A stretch of 64,000 nt of DNA from positions 20,076 to 84,075 of the forward strand of contig JACRDA010000071.1 in the NCBI GenBank assembly GCA_016212965.1, given 5' to 3'. Positions 26,436 to 33,503 of this stretch are shown here, one piece after another (the first letter of the stretch is position 1; every line of letters starts with the position of its first letter). The notes under the pieces are model-generated. The model had not been told where the DNA came from. It saw only the letters and a list, made by a program, of their open reading frames with translations, and ran no database searches. This stretch comes from Myxococcales bacterium (GTDB taxonomy: Bacteria; Myxococcota_A; Polyangia; Polyangiales; Polyangiaceae). The translations under genes were made by a program, and so were the position numbers.

Positions 26436-27029
26436 ATGGGCCCGACAGACGACAGCCACGACGCCGCCGCGCCCCGCAGCGGCCAGCGCATCGCGGGCCG
26501 CGCAACGGCCCCGCTGTGGCTGCGAGCGTTCTACCGCCTCCAGAGGCACCGCTACGGCGAGGTGCTCGAGCCGACGCGCGTCTGGGCGCGCGTCCCCGCG
26601 GCGCTCCTCGGCTTCGTCCACCTCGTCGCGGCGGTGGACCGTTCGAGCTCGCGGCTGCCGCCTGCGCTGCGTTCGCTCGTGATGGTGAAGGTCTCGCAAG
26701 TGAACACCTGCGCGTTCTGCATCGACCTCAACGCGGCGAGCGTGCAAAAGCGCGGCGTCTCGAACGACAAGCTCGCAGAGCTCCCGGAGCATGGCGCGTC
26801 GCCGCTCTTCACGGAGGTGGAGCGCGCCGCCCTCGACTACGCAGTCGCCGTAACGAAAGACGCCGCAGCGATCGACGACGAGCTCTTCGCGCGCCTTCGC
26901 CGCTTCTTCGACGACGACGCCATCGTGGAGCTCACGGCGCTCGTCGCGCTCCAGAATGCCTCGAGCAAATTCAACGCGGCGCTCCGCATTCCGGCGCAGG
27001 GCTTGTGCTTCGTGCCGCCGCGGCCGTGA
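26436..27029 (+). CDS. AhpD-like carboxymuconolactone decarboxylase family protein, second copy
   Basis: The 197-residue protein has the CxxC redox pair in SQVNTCAFCIDLNA (Cys92, Cys95), but the residue two after the second Cys is Asp97, and the family's usual His four after it is Asn99. The helical surroundings (LPPALRSLVMVKVSQ, FTEVERAALDYAVAV, IVELTALVALQN) match the family. It lies 12 bases after the MNIO partner gene, and its stop overlaps the MFS start (GTGA). Being the second AhpD-like gene next to an MNIO cluster in this window, it is probably part of the system. Confidence 0.88.
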   Translation: MGPTDDSHDAAAPRSGQRIAGRATAPLWLRAFYRLQRHRYGEVLEPTRVWARVPAALLGFVHLVAAVDRSSSRLPPALRSLVMVKVSQVNTCAFCIDLNAASVQKRGVSNDKLAELPEHGASPLFTEVERAALDYAVAVTKDAAAIDDELFARLRRFFDDDAIVELTALVALQNASSKFNAALRIPAQGLCFVPPRP

Positions 27030-28333
27030 GCGAGGCGCCCATCCGCGTGGCAGCTCATGCCAGCTCCGGGGTCGCGCGCCTGCTTGGCGCCAACGCGCTC
27101 ATCCGAGTCGCGGCGTCCGCGTCGGGGCAGCTCTTCGCGTACTGGCTCGCCGAACGCCTCGGGCACGATGCGGGCGTAGGCGCGATCCTCGGTGGCCTGG
27201 TCGGCGCCAGCTTCTTCGTCACGGAGCTCCTCGGCGCGCCCTTCGCCGGCCGCGTTGCGGACACCGTCGGACAGCGCCGTGTGCTGCGACGCGGACCCGT
27301 CTTTGGTGCGGCGTCGGGGCTCGTCGCCCTGGGTGGCACCCTCGGCTCCACCTGCCCTGTCGGGCTCCTTGCGGCGCTGCTCGTGGCGGCGCGCACGCTC
27401 GAGGGCGCGAGCGCAGCGTGCGCCGTGCCGACGACCCTCACGCTGCTGTCGCGTGCGACCGAGGGGAATGCCGCGCGCCGCACGCGCGTGATGGGCCTCT
27501 TCGAAGTGACGTCGCTCGTGGCCATGATCGCCGGCTTCGCGCTGGCGGGTCTCTCGTGGCGCGCGGCCGGGACGGTCGCCTTCCTGGCGCTACCCGCGCT
27601 GTACGCCGCGGCGTGGCTTGCGGTCGGCTCGAGCGCTCGCGAGCCCAGGCCCGTCGCACCGAGCGCCCAGTCTGGCGTGGCCGACCCACACCTCCCGACG
27701 GTGCTCGCGACGCTGCGAGCGCTCGCACGCGACCGCGGCAGCCTGCCTTTCGCCGTCGCGTGGCTCAGCGTGAACGCCGTCGTCGGCGCCTGGCTCCAGC
27801 ACGCGCCCTACGTGCTCACCCTGCCGGAGCGAACGCCAGGGCAGCTGCTCTCCGGCGGCCTCGAGAGCCACGAGGCCGGAGCGGCCTTCGTCGTCTGGGG
27901 TCTGCTCTTCCTCGCGGGCATCGCTGCCTGGTCGGGCCTCGCGCCCCGGGCACCACGGCGGCGGGTGCTCGCTCTGGGTCTCGTGGCGATGCTGGGAGTC
28001 GCCGGTACGCTCGCACTCGTGAACCACGGCGCGCCGAGGGCGTTGCTCGCGCTCGGCGCGCTCCTCGTCGTTGTCGAGAGCGGCTTCACGCCCGCGGCTC
28101 TCGCGCACCTCGCCGACCTCACGGCGCGGCACGATGCGGCGCGCGGCACCGCCCTCGGGCTCTACTCGCTGCTGCTCGGCGGCGGGCAGCTCCTCGGGCA
28201 TGGTCTCGGCGCACCTTTCGTGGCGCTCCTGCGCATGGATGGCCTGCTCATCTTGACCGCGCTGCTGTCGCTCGTGGCGCTGCTTGCCGTCGCGCATATG
28301 CCGGCGCGCGCGCACCAGGTCCCTTCGACGTAA
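27026..28333 (+). CDS. MFS-type transporter
   Basis: The 435-residue protein has about 12 hydrophobic segments and a loop 2-3 motif (GAPFAGRVADTVGQRRVL) typical of major facilitator permeases. GTG 27026 overlaps the upstream stop. As the last gene of the second MNIO cluster it could export the modified peptide or a metal complex, or take up a precursor; the sequence does not decide. Its TAA stop is embedded in the GTAACG of the next promoter. Confidence 0.85.
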   Translation: MSEAPIRVAAHASSGVARLLGANALIRVAASASGQLFAYWLAERLGHDAGVGAILGGLVGASFFVTELLGAPFAGRVADTVGQRRVLRRGPVFGAASGLVALGGTLGSTCPVGLLAALLVAARTLEGASAACAVPTTLTLLSRATEGNAARRTRVMGLFEVTSLVAMIAGFALAGLSWRAAGTVAFLALPALYAAAWLAVGSSAREPRPVAPSAQSGVADPHLPTVLATLRALARDRGSLPFAVAWLSVNAVVGAWLQHAPYVLTLPERTPGQLLSGGLESHEAGAAFVVWGLLFLAGIAAWSGLAPRAPRRRVLALGLVAMLGVAGTLALVNHGAPRALLALGALLVVVESGFTPAALAHLADLTARHDAARGTALGLYSLLLGGGQLLGHGLGAPFVALLRMDGLLILTALLSLVALLAVAHMPARAHQVPST

Positions 28334-28358
28334 CGGTCGGGCGCCTTGGGAGACCAAG
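28328..28358 (+). promoter_or_regulatory. ECF-type promoter GTAACG-N16-GAC for the YceI gene
   Basis: CGTAACG (GTAACG at 28330-28335) overlaps the MFS stop codon, with 16 bases to GACCAAGCC (GAC at 28352-28354). The YceI ATG is at 28424. The GACCAAGC part is identical to the one at 24098. Confidence 0.78.
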
Positions 28359-28423
28359 CCCCAATCGCTCTGCCCGCGTGGATGGTCCGCGCAGGGGCTC
28401 GAGCCACAGACAGGTGGTCCCTC

Positions 28424-29236
28424 ATGAATCGCAAGGTCAAGTTCGCGCTGCTCGGTGTCGGGGTCGTGCTGCTCGGAGCCGGCACGGCGTTCTTCGTCTC
28501 CACCCAGATCGACGACACCTCCGCCATCGGTGTGCGTGCGGCACCTCCTCCTCCTCCCCCGGCTGAGCCGGCTGTGAAGGGCGCCGTGCGCATGGCCGTC
28601 GCGGAGAGCGGCAACGTGCGGTTTGTCATCGACGCCCCGGAAGAGAAGATCAAGGGCCGCTGGGGCAAGCTGCGCGGCCAGCTCGATGTCGAACCGACGG
28701 ACCTTCGGAAGACGACTGGCCAGATCGATGTCGACCTCGCCGACACCACCACCGAGACCTTCGACGACGCCGCGAAGAACCTGAAGCAGACCGAGCACGC
28801 GCGCAACTGGTTCGAGCTCGGCACCGACGTGCCCGAGGCGCAGCGCGAGCAGAATCGCTGGGCGCGCTTCACCGTCGAGAAGGTGGACGAGGTCGGCGCG
28901 GTGAACCTCGCCAGCGTGGCGCCGACCGGCGACGCGCGCACGGTGCACGTGACGGCGAGCGGGCACCTCTGGCTCCACGGCGTGACCTCACCGAAGACCG
29001 TGAAGCTCGTGCTCACGCTCGGCGGCCCGGCGGAGCGCCCGACATCGCTCCGCATCGCCACCGAGGCACCGATGCCGGTGTCGATGAAGGAGCACGACGT
29101 CAAGCCCCGCGACGTCGTCGGGAGGTTCCTCAAGGGCGCGTCCGAAAAGGTGGGCGCCAAGATCGTTGACGACGTACAGATCTTCTTCGAGATCGAGGCG
29201 CGAGCGGTCGCAGGTGCCGAGGCGCTCGCCCGGTAG
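28424..29236 (+). CDS. YceI-family lipocalin-like periplasmic protein, membrane-anchored
   Basis: The 270-residue product has an N-terminal membrane helix (FALLGVGVVLLGAGTAFFV), a Pro-rich linker and a YceI-type beta-barrel: VRFVIDAPEEKIKGRW, LRGQLDVEPTDL, TGQIDVDLADTTTETFDD, GHLWLHGVTSPKTVKLVL and SMKEHDVKPRD. YceI proteins bind isoprenoid-like lipids and are often induced by stress. The gene has its own GTAACG promoter, placing it in the proposed regulon. Confidence 0.9.
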   Translation: MNRKVKFALLGVGVVLLGAGTAFFVSTQIDDTSAIGVRAAPPPPPPAEPAVKGAVRMAVAESGNVRFVIDAPEEKIKGRWGKLRGQLDVEPTDLRKTTGQIDVDLADTTTETFDDAAKNLKQTEHARNWFELGTDVPEAQREQNRWARFTVEKVDEVGAVNLASVAPTGDARTVHVTASGHLWLHGVTSPKTVKLVLTLGGPAERPTSLRIATEAPMPVSMKEHDVKPRDVVGRFLKGASEKVGAKIVDDVQIFFEIEARAVAGAEALAR

Positions 29237-29320
29237 ATGCCGCGACCAAACCCGCGCCGGTGCCGTCTTTGCGCTCGCCCCGCCGCATCGTACATGACAG
29301 CAACAAACTGGGTGCCGAAC

Positions 29321-30100
29321 ATGGGTATGTCTCCGCGAATCATAGGGCTCGTCGCCTGCGCCGCGCTCGCAGCAGCGTGCGACGGACGCCGCGACCCACC
29401 CGCGCCCGATGCGCGCTCGAGCGGCCTCGCGTCGACGGCCTCGACTTCGGCCGCGCCGGCCACCGGCTCGGCCTCGAGCGGGAGCTCCGCGGCGCCGGGG
29501 CATCCCATGAAGGCCTACGCCTTCACCGCCGACGAGCGCGTCGGCAAGCTTCCCGACGGCGTCGGCATTGCCGTCGGCGCGAGGGCGCCGGACTTCACGA
29601 TCGATGACGCGTCGGGCGGGAACGTGCGCCTCGCCGACCTCATCGCCAAGGGGCACGTGCTCCTTTCCTTCTACCGCGGCGGTTGGTGTCCGTACTGCAG
29701 CTTCGAGGTGCACGACCTGACCGACGCCTACCCGGAGTTCCGGAAGCGCGGCGTGACGCCGGTGGCGATCAGCGTCGACAGGCCGGAAGAATCCTCGAAG
29801 ACTGCGGCCACCTACGAGATCCCGTTCCCGGTGCTGAGCGATCCCGACCTCGTTGCCCACCGCGCGTTTCGTGTGGTGCACGTCGCAGACGAGGCGGAGT
29901 TCGGGAAGCTGAAGAGCTTCGGCATCGACCTCGAGCGCGCGAGCGGTCGCGACCACCACAGCTTCGCCATCCCCTCGTACTTCCTCGTGAGCCGCGACGG
30001 CATCGTGCGCTGGGCTCACGCCGACGCCGAGTACAAGGTGAGGCCGAGTAGGAGGCAGCTGCTCGCCGCGGTCGATGCGGCGCGTCTGCTACCGCCGTGA
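29321..30100 (+). CDS. AhpC/TSA-family peroxiredoxin lipoprotein
   Basis: The 259-residue protein (from ATG 29321) starts with a lipoprotein signal (LVACAALAAAC, Cys20) and a long Ser/Ala linker, then a thioredoxin-fold peroxiredoxin domain: VGARAPDFTIDDASGG, the active site FYRGGWCPYCSFEV (Cys123, Cys126) and VPVAISVDRPEESS-like strands. It would reduce peroxides in the periplasm. The starts at 29294, 29321 and 29327 are all possible. It is 84 bases after yceI and may be read from the same promoter. Confidence 0.9.
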   Translation: MGMSPRIIGLVACAALAAACDGRRDPPAPDARSSGLASTASTSAAPATGSASSGSSAAPGHPMKAYAFTADERVGKLPDGVGIAVGARAPDFTIDDASGGNVRLADLIAKGHVLLSFYRGGWCPYCSFEVHDLTDAYPEFRKRGVTPVAISVDRPEESSKTAATYEIPFPVLSDPDLVAHRAFRVVHVADEAEFGKLKSFGIDLERASGRDHHSFAIPSYFLVSRDGIVRWAHADAEYKVRPSRRQLLAAVDAARLLPP

Positions 30101-30171
30101 TCGAGCCACCACCCCCGTCGACGTTCCTCATCGACTGGCCCGCCGTCCTCTCGCGGCGGTAGGGTGCCCCC

Positions 30172-31089
30172 ATGGTGGACGACGTGACGGCAAGCGTCCC
30201 GGACTCGCGAGGCGGCACGCCGACGTGCCTCGTCACGGGCGCCAACGCGGGCATCGGCCGGGCGGCGGCGATCGAGCTCGCCCGCGCCGGCTGCCACGTG
30301 CTCCTCGGCTGCCGCAGCCGGGAGCGCGGGGAGGCAGCGGTCGCAGAAGTGAGGGCGCGTGCGGAGAGCGAGCGCGTGGAGCTCGCGCAGGTCGATCTGT
30401 CCCTGCGCGCGTCCGTCCGCGCACTCGGCGCCGAGCTGCGCGCGCGCCTGCCGGCCCTCGACGTCCTCATCCACAACGCCGCGGCCTTCGACCTCGCGCA
30501 GCGCGAGCGCGAGGTGACGAGCGAGGGGGTGGAGACCCACTGGGCCACGAACCACCTCGGCCCCGTGGCCCTGACCGACGAGCTCCGTCCGCTCCTCGCG
30601 GCTAGCGCGGGGGCGCGCGTCGTCACGGTCTCGTCGAAGGGGCTGCAGGTCTTCCCCTGCCTGAGAGTGCACGTCGACGACCCCGAGTTCCGCACGCGGC
30701 GCTTCAGCGTCCCGCGCGCCTACTACCAGTCGAAGCTCGCCCAGGAGATCTACACCCGCGCCCTCGCCGACGAGCTCGCCGCGACCCGCATCACGGTGCA
30801 CTGCGTGCGCGTCACGAACGTGCGGGTCGATCTCGCGCGCTACCCCGACCTCTCAGCCGCTGCCCGCTTCGCCTACGGCATCAAGCGCCGCTTCGCCATC
30901 ACGCCGGAGGCCATGGCCCAGACCTACTGCTGGCTCGCGCTCGCCGGGGACGCGCGCGCCCGCCACGGGCAGACCTTCGACGAGCGGCAGCGGCCGGTGC
31001 GGCCCGTGCGCGGGGCCCGCGACGTCGAGCACGCCGCTGCGGTGATGGCGCTCACGCGGCGCTATCTCGACGCGGCGCCCGCAGCCTGA
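30172..31089 (+). CDS. Short-chain dehydrogenase/reductase (SDR)
   Basis: The 305-residue enzyme has the NAD(P) motif VTGANAGIGRA, NNAG-like LIHNAAAF, and a catalytic Tyr/Lys in RAYYQSKLAQE, with SSKG in the Ser position (VVTVSSKG). Length and layout match retinol dehydrogenase-like SDRs. The substrate is unknown. The gene stands apart by 71 bases and there is no regulon-type promoter before it. Confidence 0.9.
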   Translation: MVDDVTASVPDSRGGTPTCLVTGANAGIGRAAAIELARAGCHVLLGCRSRERGEAAVAEVRARAESERVELAQVDLSLRASVRALGAELRARLPALDVLIHNAAAFDLAQREREVTSEGVETHWATNHLGPVALTDELRPLLAASAGARVVTVSSKGLQVFPCLRVHVDDPEFRTRRFSVPRAYYQSKLAQEIYTRALADELAATRITVHCVRVTNVRVDLARYPDLSAAARFAYGIKRRFAITPEAMAQTYCWLALAGDARARHGQTFDERQRPVRPVRGARDVEHAAAVMALTRRYLDAAPAA

Positions 31090-31138
31090 CGGCTCCACCG
31101 GACTCCACCCCGCCCCGCCCGCTCGGAGGTTCGGCCTT

Positions 31139-31167
31139 TTGACAGCGGCGCGCCGGGTCCGTACGCT
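31139..31167 (+). promoter_or_regulatory. Possible sigma-70-type promoter
   Basis: TTGACA (31139-31144), 17 bases, then TACGCT (31162-31167). The -35 is perfect and the -10 is weak. It lies 108 bases before the DHH phosphoesterase gene. Confidence 0.4.
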
Positions 31168-31274
31168 GGACGGGTCGGGCGAGCGGGTGCTCGCTCGGCG
31201 AAGGAGCGCGCGCGTGAGTTGTTCGTTCGTCGGCCCGGCGAGCTCGCTCGAGCAGCGCTGAAGGCAGCCCGATC

Positions 31275-32381
31275 ATGACCAAGGCCGACAGCACGACCGC
31301 GGAAGGCGGCGACAAACCTGGGCGCCACGCGGAGCTCGAGAGGGTGCTTCGCAGCGCTGCGGGAGAGCCGCTCGTCGTGCTCATCGGGGGACACCCCGAC
31401 CCGGACGCGATCGGCTGCGCGCTCGCACACCAGCGGCTCTGCGAGCACGCGGGCGTGCCCGCGACCATCGCGCACGTGCTGCCCGTGTCGCATCGGCAGA
31501 ATCGCGCGCTCGTCAAGCTCCTCGGCATCGGGATGGTCCAGGTGACGCACCCCGCAGACCTCGAGCGTTTCGCCCACCTGTCGCTCGTCGACGCGAGCGC
31601 TCCGGACCCGTCCATCCTGCTGCCCGCGAGCCTGCGGATCCTCACGGTCGTCGATCATCACCGTGGACCCGTCGTCGAGGCGGCCTTCGTGGATGTCCGC
31701 CCTACCTTCGGTGCGTCGTCGACCATCTACGCGGAGTACCTCGCGGCCGGCTTCGCGCCGCTCGACGGCCACCGGGACGACGCCCGGGTCGCCACGGCGC
31801 TCTTCTTCGGCATCCAGACCGACACCGACGACTTCGCCCGCGCGACGGCGGCCGACTTCGCCGCTGCCGCCTATCTGAGAGACCGCTCCGACTCGGACGT
31901 CTTGAAGCGCGTGGGCCGGCGCACCGTGGGCGCCACGGCCATGAGCGTCGTGTCGCGCGCCCTCGCGGACCTCATGGTCGTGCGCGACTTCGCCGTCGCG
32001 GCCGTCGGGGAGGTCGCGCTTGCCGACCGCGACACCATCGGCGCCGCCGCCGACTACCTCCTGCAGCGGGAAGACCTCGACACGGTCATCGCCTTCGGAC
32101 TCGTCGGCGACAAGATCGACGGCTCCCTGCGCACCAACAGCCCGAGCGTGGAGCCCCAGACCTTCCTCGGCGCGGCCTTCGGCGTGGACCGCGACGGCCG
32201 CGCCTTCGGCGGCGGGCGCGCCGACAAGGGCGCCTTCCAGCTGCCCCTCGGCATGCTGTCCGAAGCGGGCGACCGCGCCACGCTCTGGACGCTCGCCCGG
32301 CGGGTCGTGCTGCACCGGTTGGCGCGGGTCGTGCCCGACCTCGCGCACGAGCTCGAGCGCAAGGCACCGCCGGGGAAGTGA
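31275..32381 (+). CDS. DHH-family phosphoesterase (NrnA/RecJ-like)
   Basis: The 368-residue protein has DHH motifs in order: GGHPDPDAIGCALAH, LSLVDASAPDP and the eponymous VVDHHRG. The C-terminal DHHA1 substrate-binding part has GSLRTNSPSVEPQ and GGGRADKGAFQL. Family members degrade oligoribonucleotides, pAp or cyclic dinucleotides; the one here cannot be assigned further. A 9-bp perfect inverted repeat follows its stop. Confidence 0.88.
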   Translation: MTKADSTTAEGGDKPGRHAELERVLRSAAGEPLVVLIGGHPDPDAIGCALAHQRLCEHAGVPATIAHVLPVSHRQNRALVKLLGIGMVQVTHPADLERFAHLSLVDASAPDPSILLPASLRILTVVDHHRGPVVEAAFVDVRPTFGASSTIYAEYLAAGFAPLDGHRDDARVATALFFGIQTDTDDFARATAADFAAAAYLRDRSDSDVLKRVGRRTVGATAMSVVSRALADLMVVRDFAVAAVGEVALADRDTIGAAADYLLQREDLDTVIAFGLVGDKIDGSLRTNSPSVEPQTFLGAAFGVDRDGRAFGGGRADKGAFQLPLGMLSEAGDRATLWTLARRVVLHRLARVVPDLAHELERKAPPGK

Positions 32382-32390
32382 CACCCACAG

Positions 32391-32411
32391 CGCGCTGGCA
32401 CGGCCAGCGCG
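32391..32411 (+). terminator. Strong inverted repeat after the DHH gene
   Basis: CGCGCTGGC and GCCAGCGCG flank a 3-base loop (ACG), starting 10 bases after the stop. There is no T-run, so it may be a Rho-linked end, an mRNA-stability hairpin or a binding site rather than a classical terminator. Confidence 0.45.
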
Positions 32412-32430
32412 CAACACCCCGACGCACCAG

Positions 32431-32447
32431 TTGGCACGGGCAGTGCA
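32431..32447 (+). promoter_or_regulatory. Sigma-54-type (-24/-12) promoter for the universal stress protein
   Basis: TTGGCACGGGCAGTGCA has GG and GC 10 bases apart (32433-32434 and 32445-32446), close to the TGGCAC-N5-TTGCA consensus. It lies about 75 bases before ATG 32523, which has AAGGAG upstream. No activator gene is nearby. Confidence 0.6.
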
Positions 32448-32522
32448 CGCGGTCGAGCAGGTCCGGAGCTCGCGAGCCGCCTGCACGGCCGCGGGCCTGC
32501 TGCAGAAGGAGCAGGTTGCCTC

Positions 32523-33452
32523 ATGCCCGCACCCACGACGCGCCCCGTGCGCCGAAGGCCGTTCGAGCACGTGCTCGTCGCGACCGACTTCTCCGCCGGC
32601 GCAGCGCGGGCCGTGGCGCGCACCAGGTACCTGCCCCTTGCCGTGGCAGCGCAGATCGCCGTGCTGCACGTGCTGCCGCCCCGGCTGGCCGCGAAGAGCG
32701 CGACGGGGATGGAGAGGTCGGTGCGGCGCGAGCTTGAGCGCGCGGTCGCGACCCTTTCGAGCTCGATGGCCGCCGAAGGCCGAGCCGACATCGACGTAGC
32801 CGAGCAGGTCGCCACGGGGCCGGCCTACGTGCAAATCATTCGCCAGGCGCGCACGCTCGGGGCCGATCTCGTGGTGGTCGGACGCCACGGGGAGCGCCCC
32901 GTGAAGGATCTGTTCCTCGGCTCCACGGCCGAGCGAGTGGCCCGCGCGGGTGACACGCCGGTGCTGGTCGTGGGTCGCAAGGCGGCTCGACCCTATCGGT
33001 GCCTGCTCGTGGCGCTCGATCTCGGGGATACGTCTCGCGCCGTCGTCGAGGTCGCCCTGCGCGCGCTCGGACCGGACGTGAAGGCCGGCAGGCTCGTCCA
33101 CGCGTACCACGTGCCCTTCGAGCGCTTCTTCTGGGCGAGCGCGCCCGAGGAGGAGGTGAACGCGGTCCGCCGGAAGTACCGGCAAGCCGCCGCCGCGCGC
33201 CTCGAGCGGCTCCGGACGGCGCTCGGCGACGAGGTCGTGCCATGGCAGACGTCGATCCTCCGCGGTGATCCACGCGCGGTCGTCCTCGGCGAGGCAAGGC
33301 GACGCCGCGCGGACCTGCTCGCGGTCGGGACCCACGGCCGCTCGGGCCTGGCACACGCGCTGCTCGGCAGCGTCGCCGAGCGGCTCCTCGAGACAGCGAC
33401 CTGTGACGTGCTCGTGGCGCGGACCGGTCGGGTCTCGTTCGAGCTTCCGTAG
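32523..33452 (+). CDS. Tandem universal stress protein (two UspA domains)
   Basis: The 309-residue protein has two UspA domains (about 12-155 and 158-305). Each ends with the ATP-binding loop: GRHGERPVKDLFLGSTAE and GTHGRSGLAHALLGSVAE. The first domain starts FEHVLVATDFS. Such proteins bind ATP and help survival under stress, by mechanisms still unclear. It sits just before a cation ATPase gene on the same strand. Confidence 0.93.
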   Translation: MPAPTTRPVRRRPFEHVLVATDFSAGAARAVARTRYLPLAVAAQIAVLHVLPPRLAAKSATGMERSVRRELERAVATLSSSMAAEGRADIDVAEQVATGPAYVQIIRQARTLGADLVVVGRHGERPVKDLFLGSTAERVARAGDTPVLVVGRKAARPYRCLLVALDLGDTSRAVVEVALRALGPDVKAGRLVHAYHVPFERFFWASAPEEEVNAVRRKYRQAAAARLERLRTALGDEVVPWQTSILRGDPRAVVLGEARRRRADLLAVGTHGRSGLAHALLGSVAERLLETATCDVLVARTGRVSFELP

Positions 33453-33503
33453 CCGCTGCGAAGGGGTGCCGCGCCTCGGGGCGGCCATGATCGGGAGAGG
33501 ACC

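Noticed and set aside
32391..32411. A second GG-N10-GC match overlapping the hairpin before the USP gene
   Set aside because: It has CGC instead of TGCA at the -12 side and is part of a perfect inverted repeat, so the 32431 site is the better promoter.
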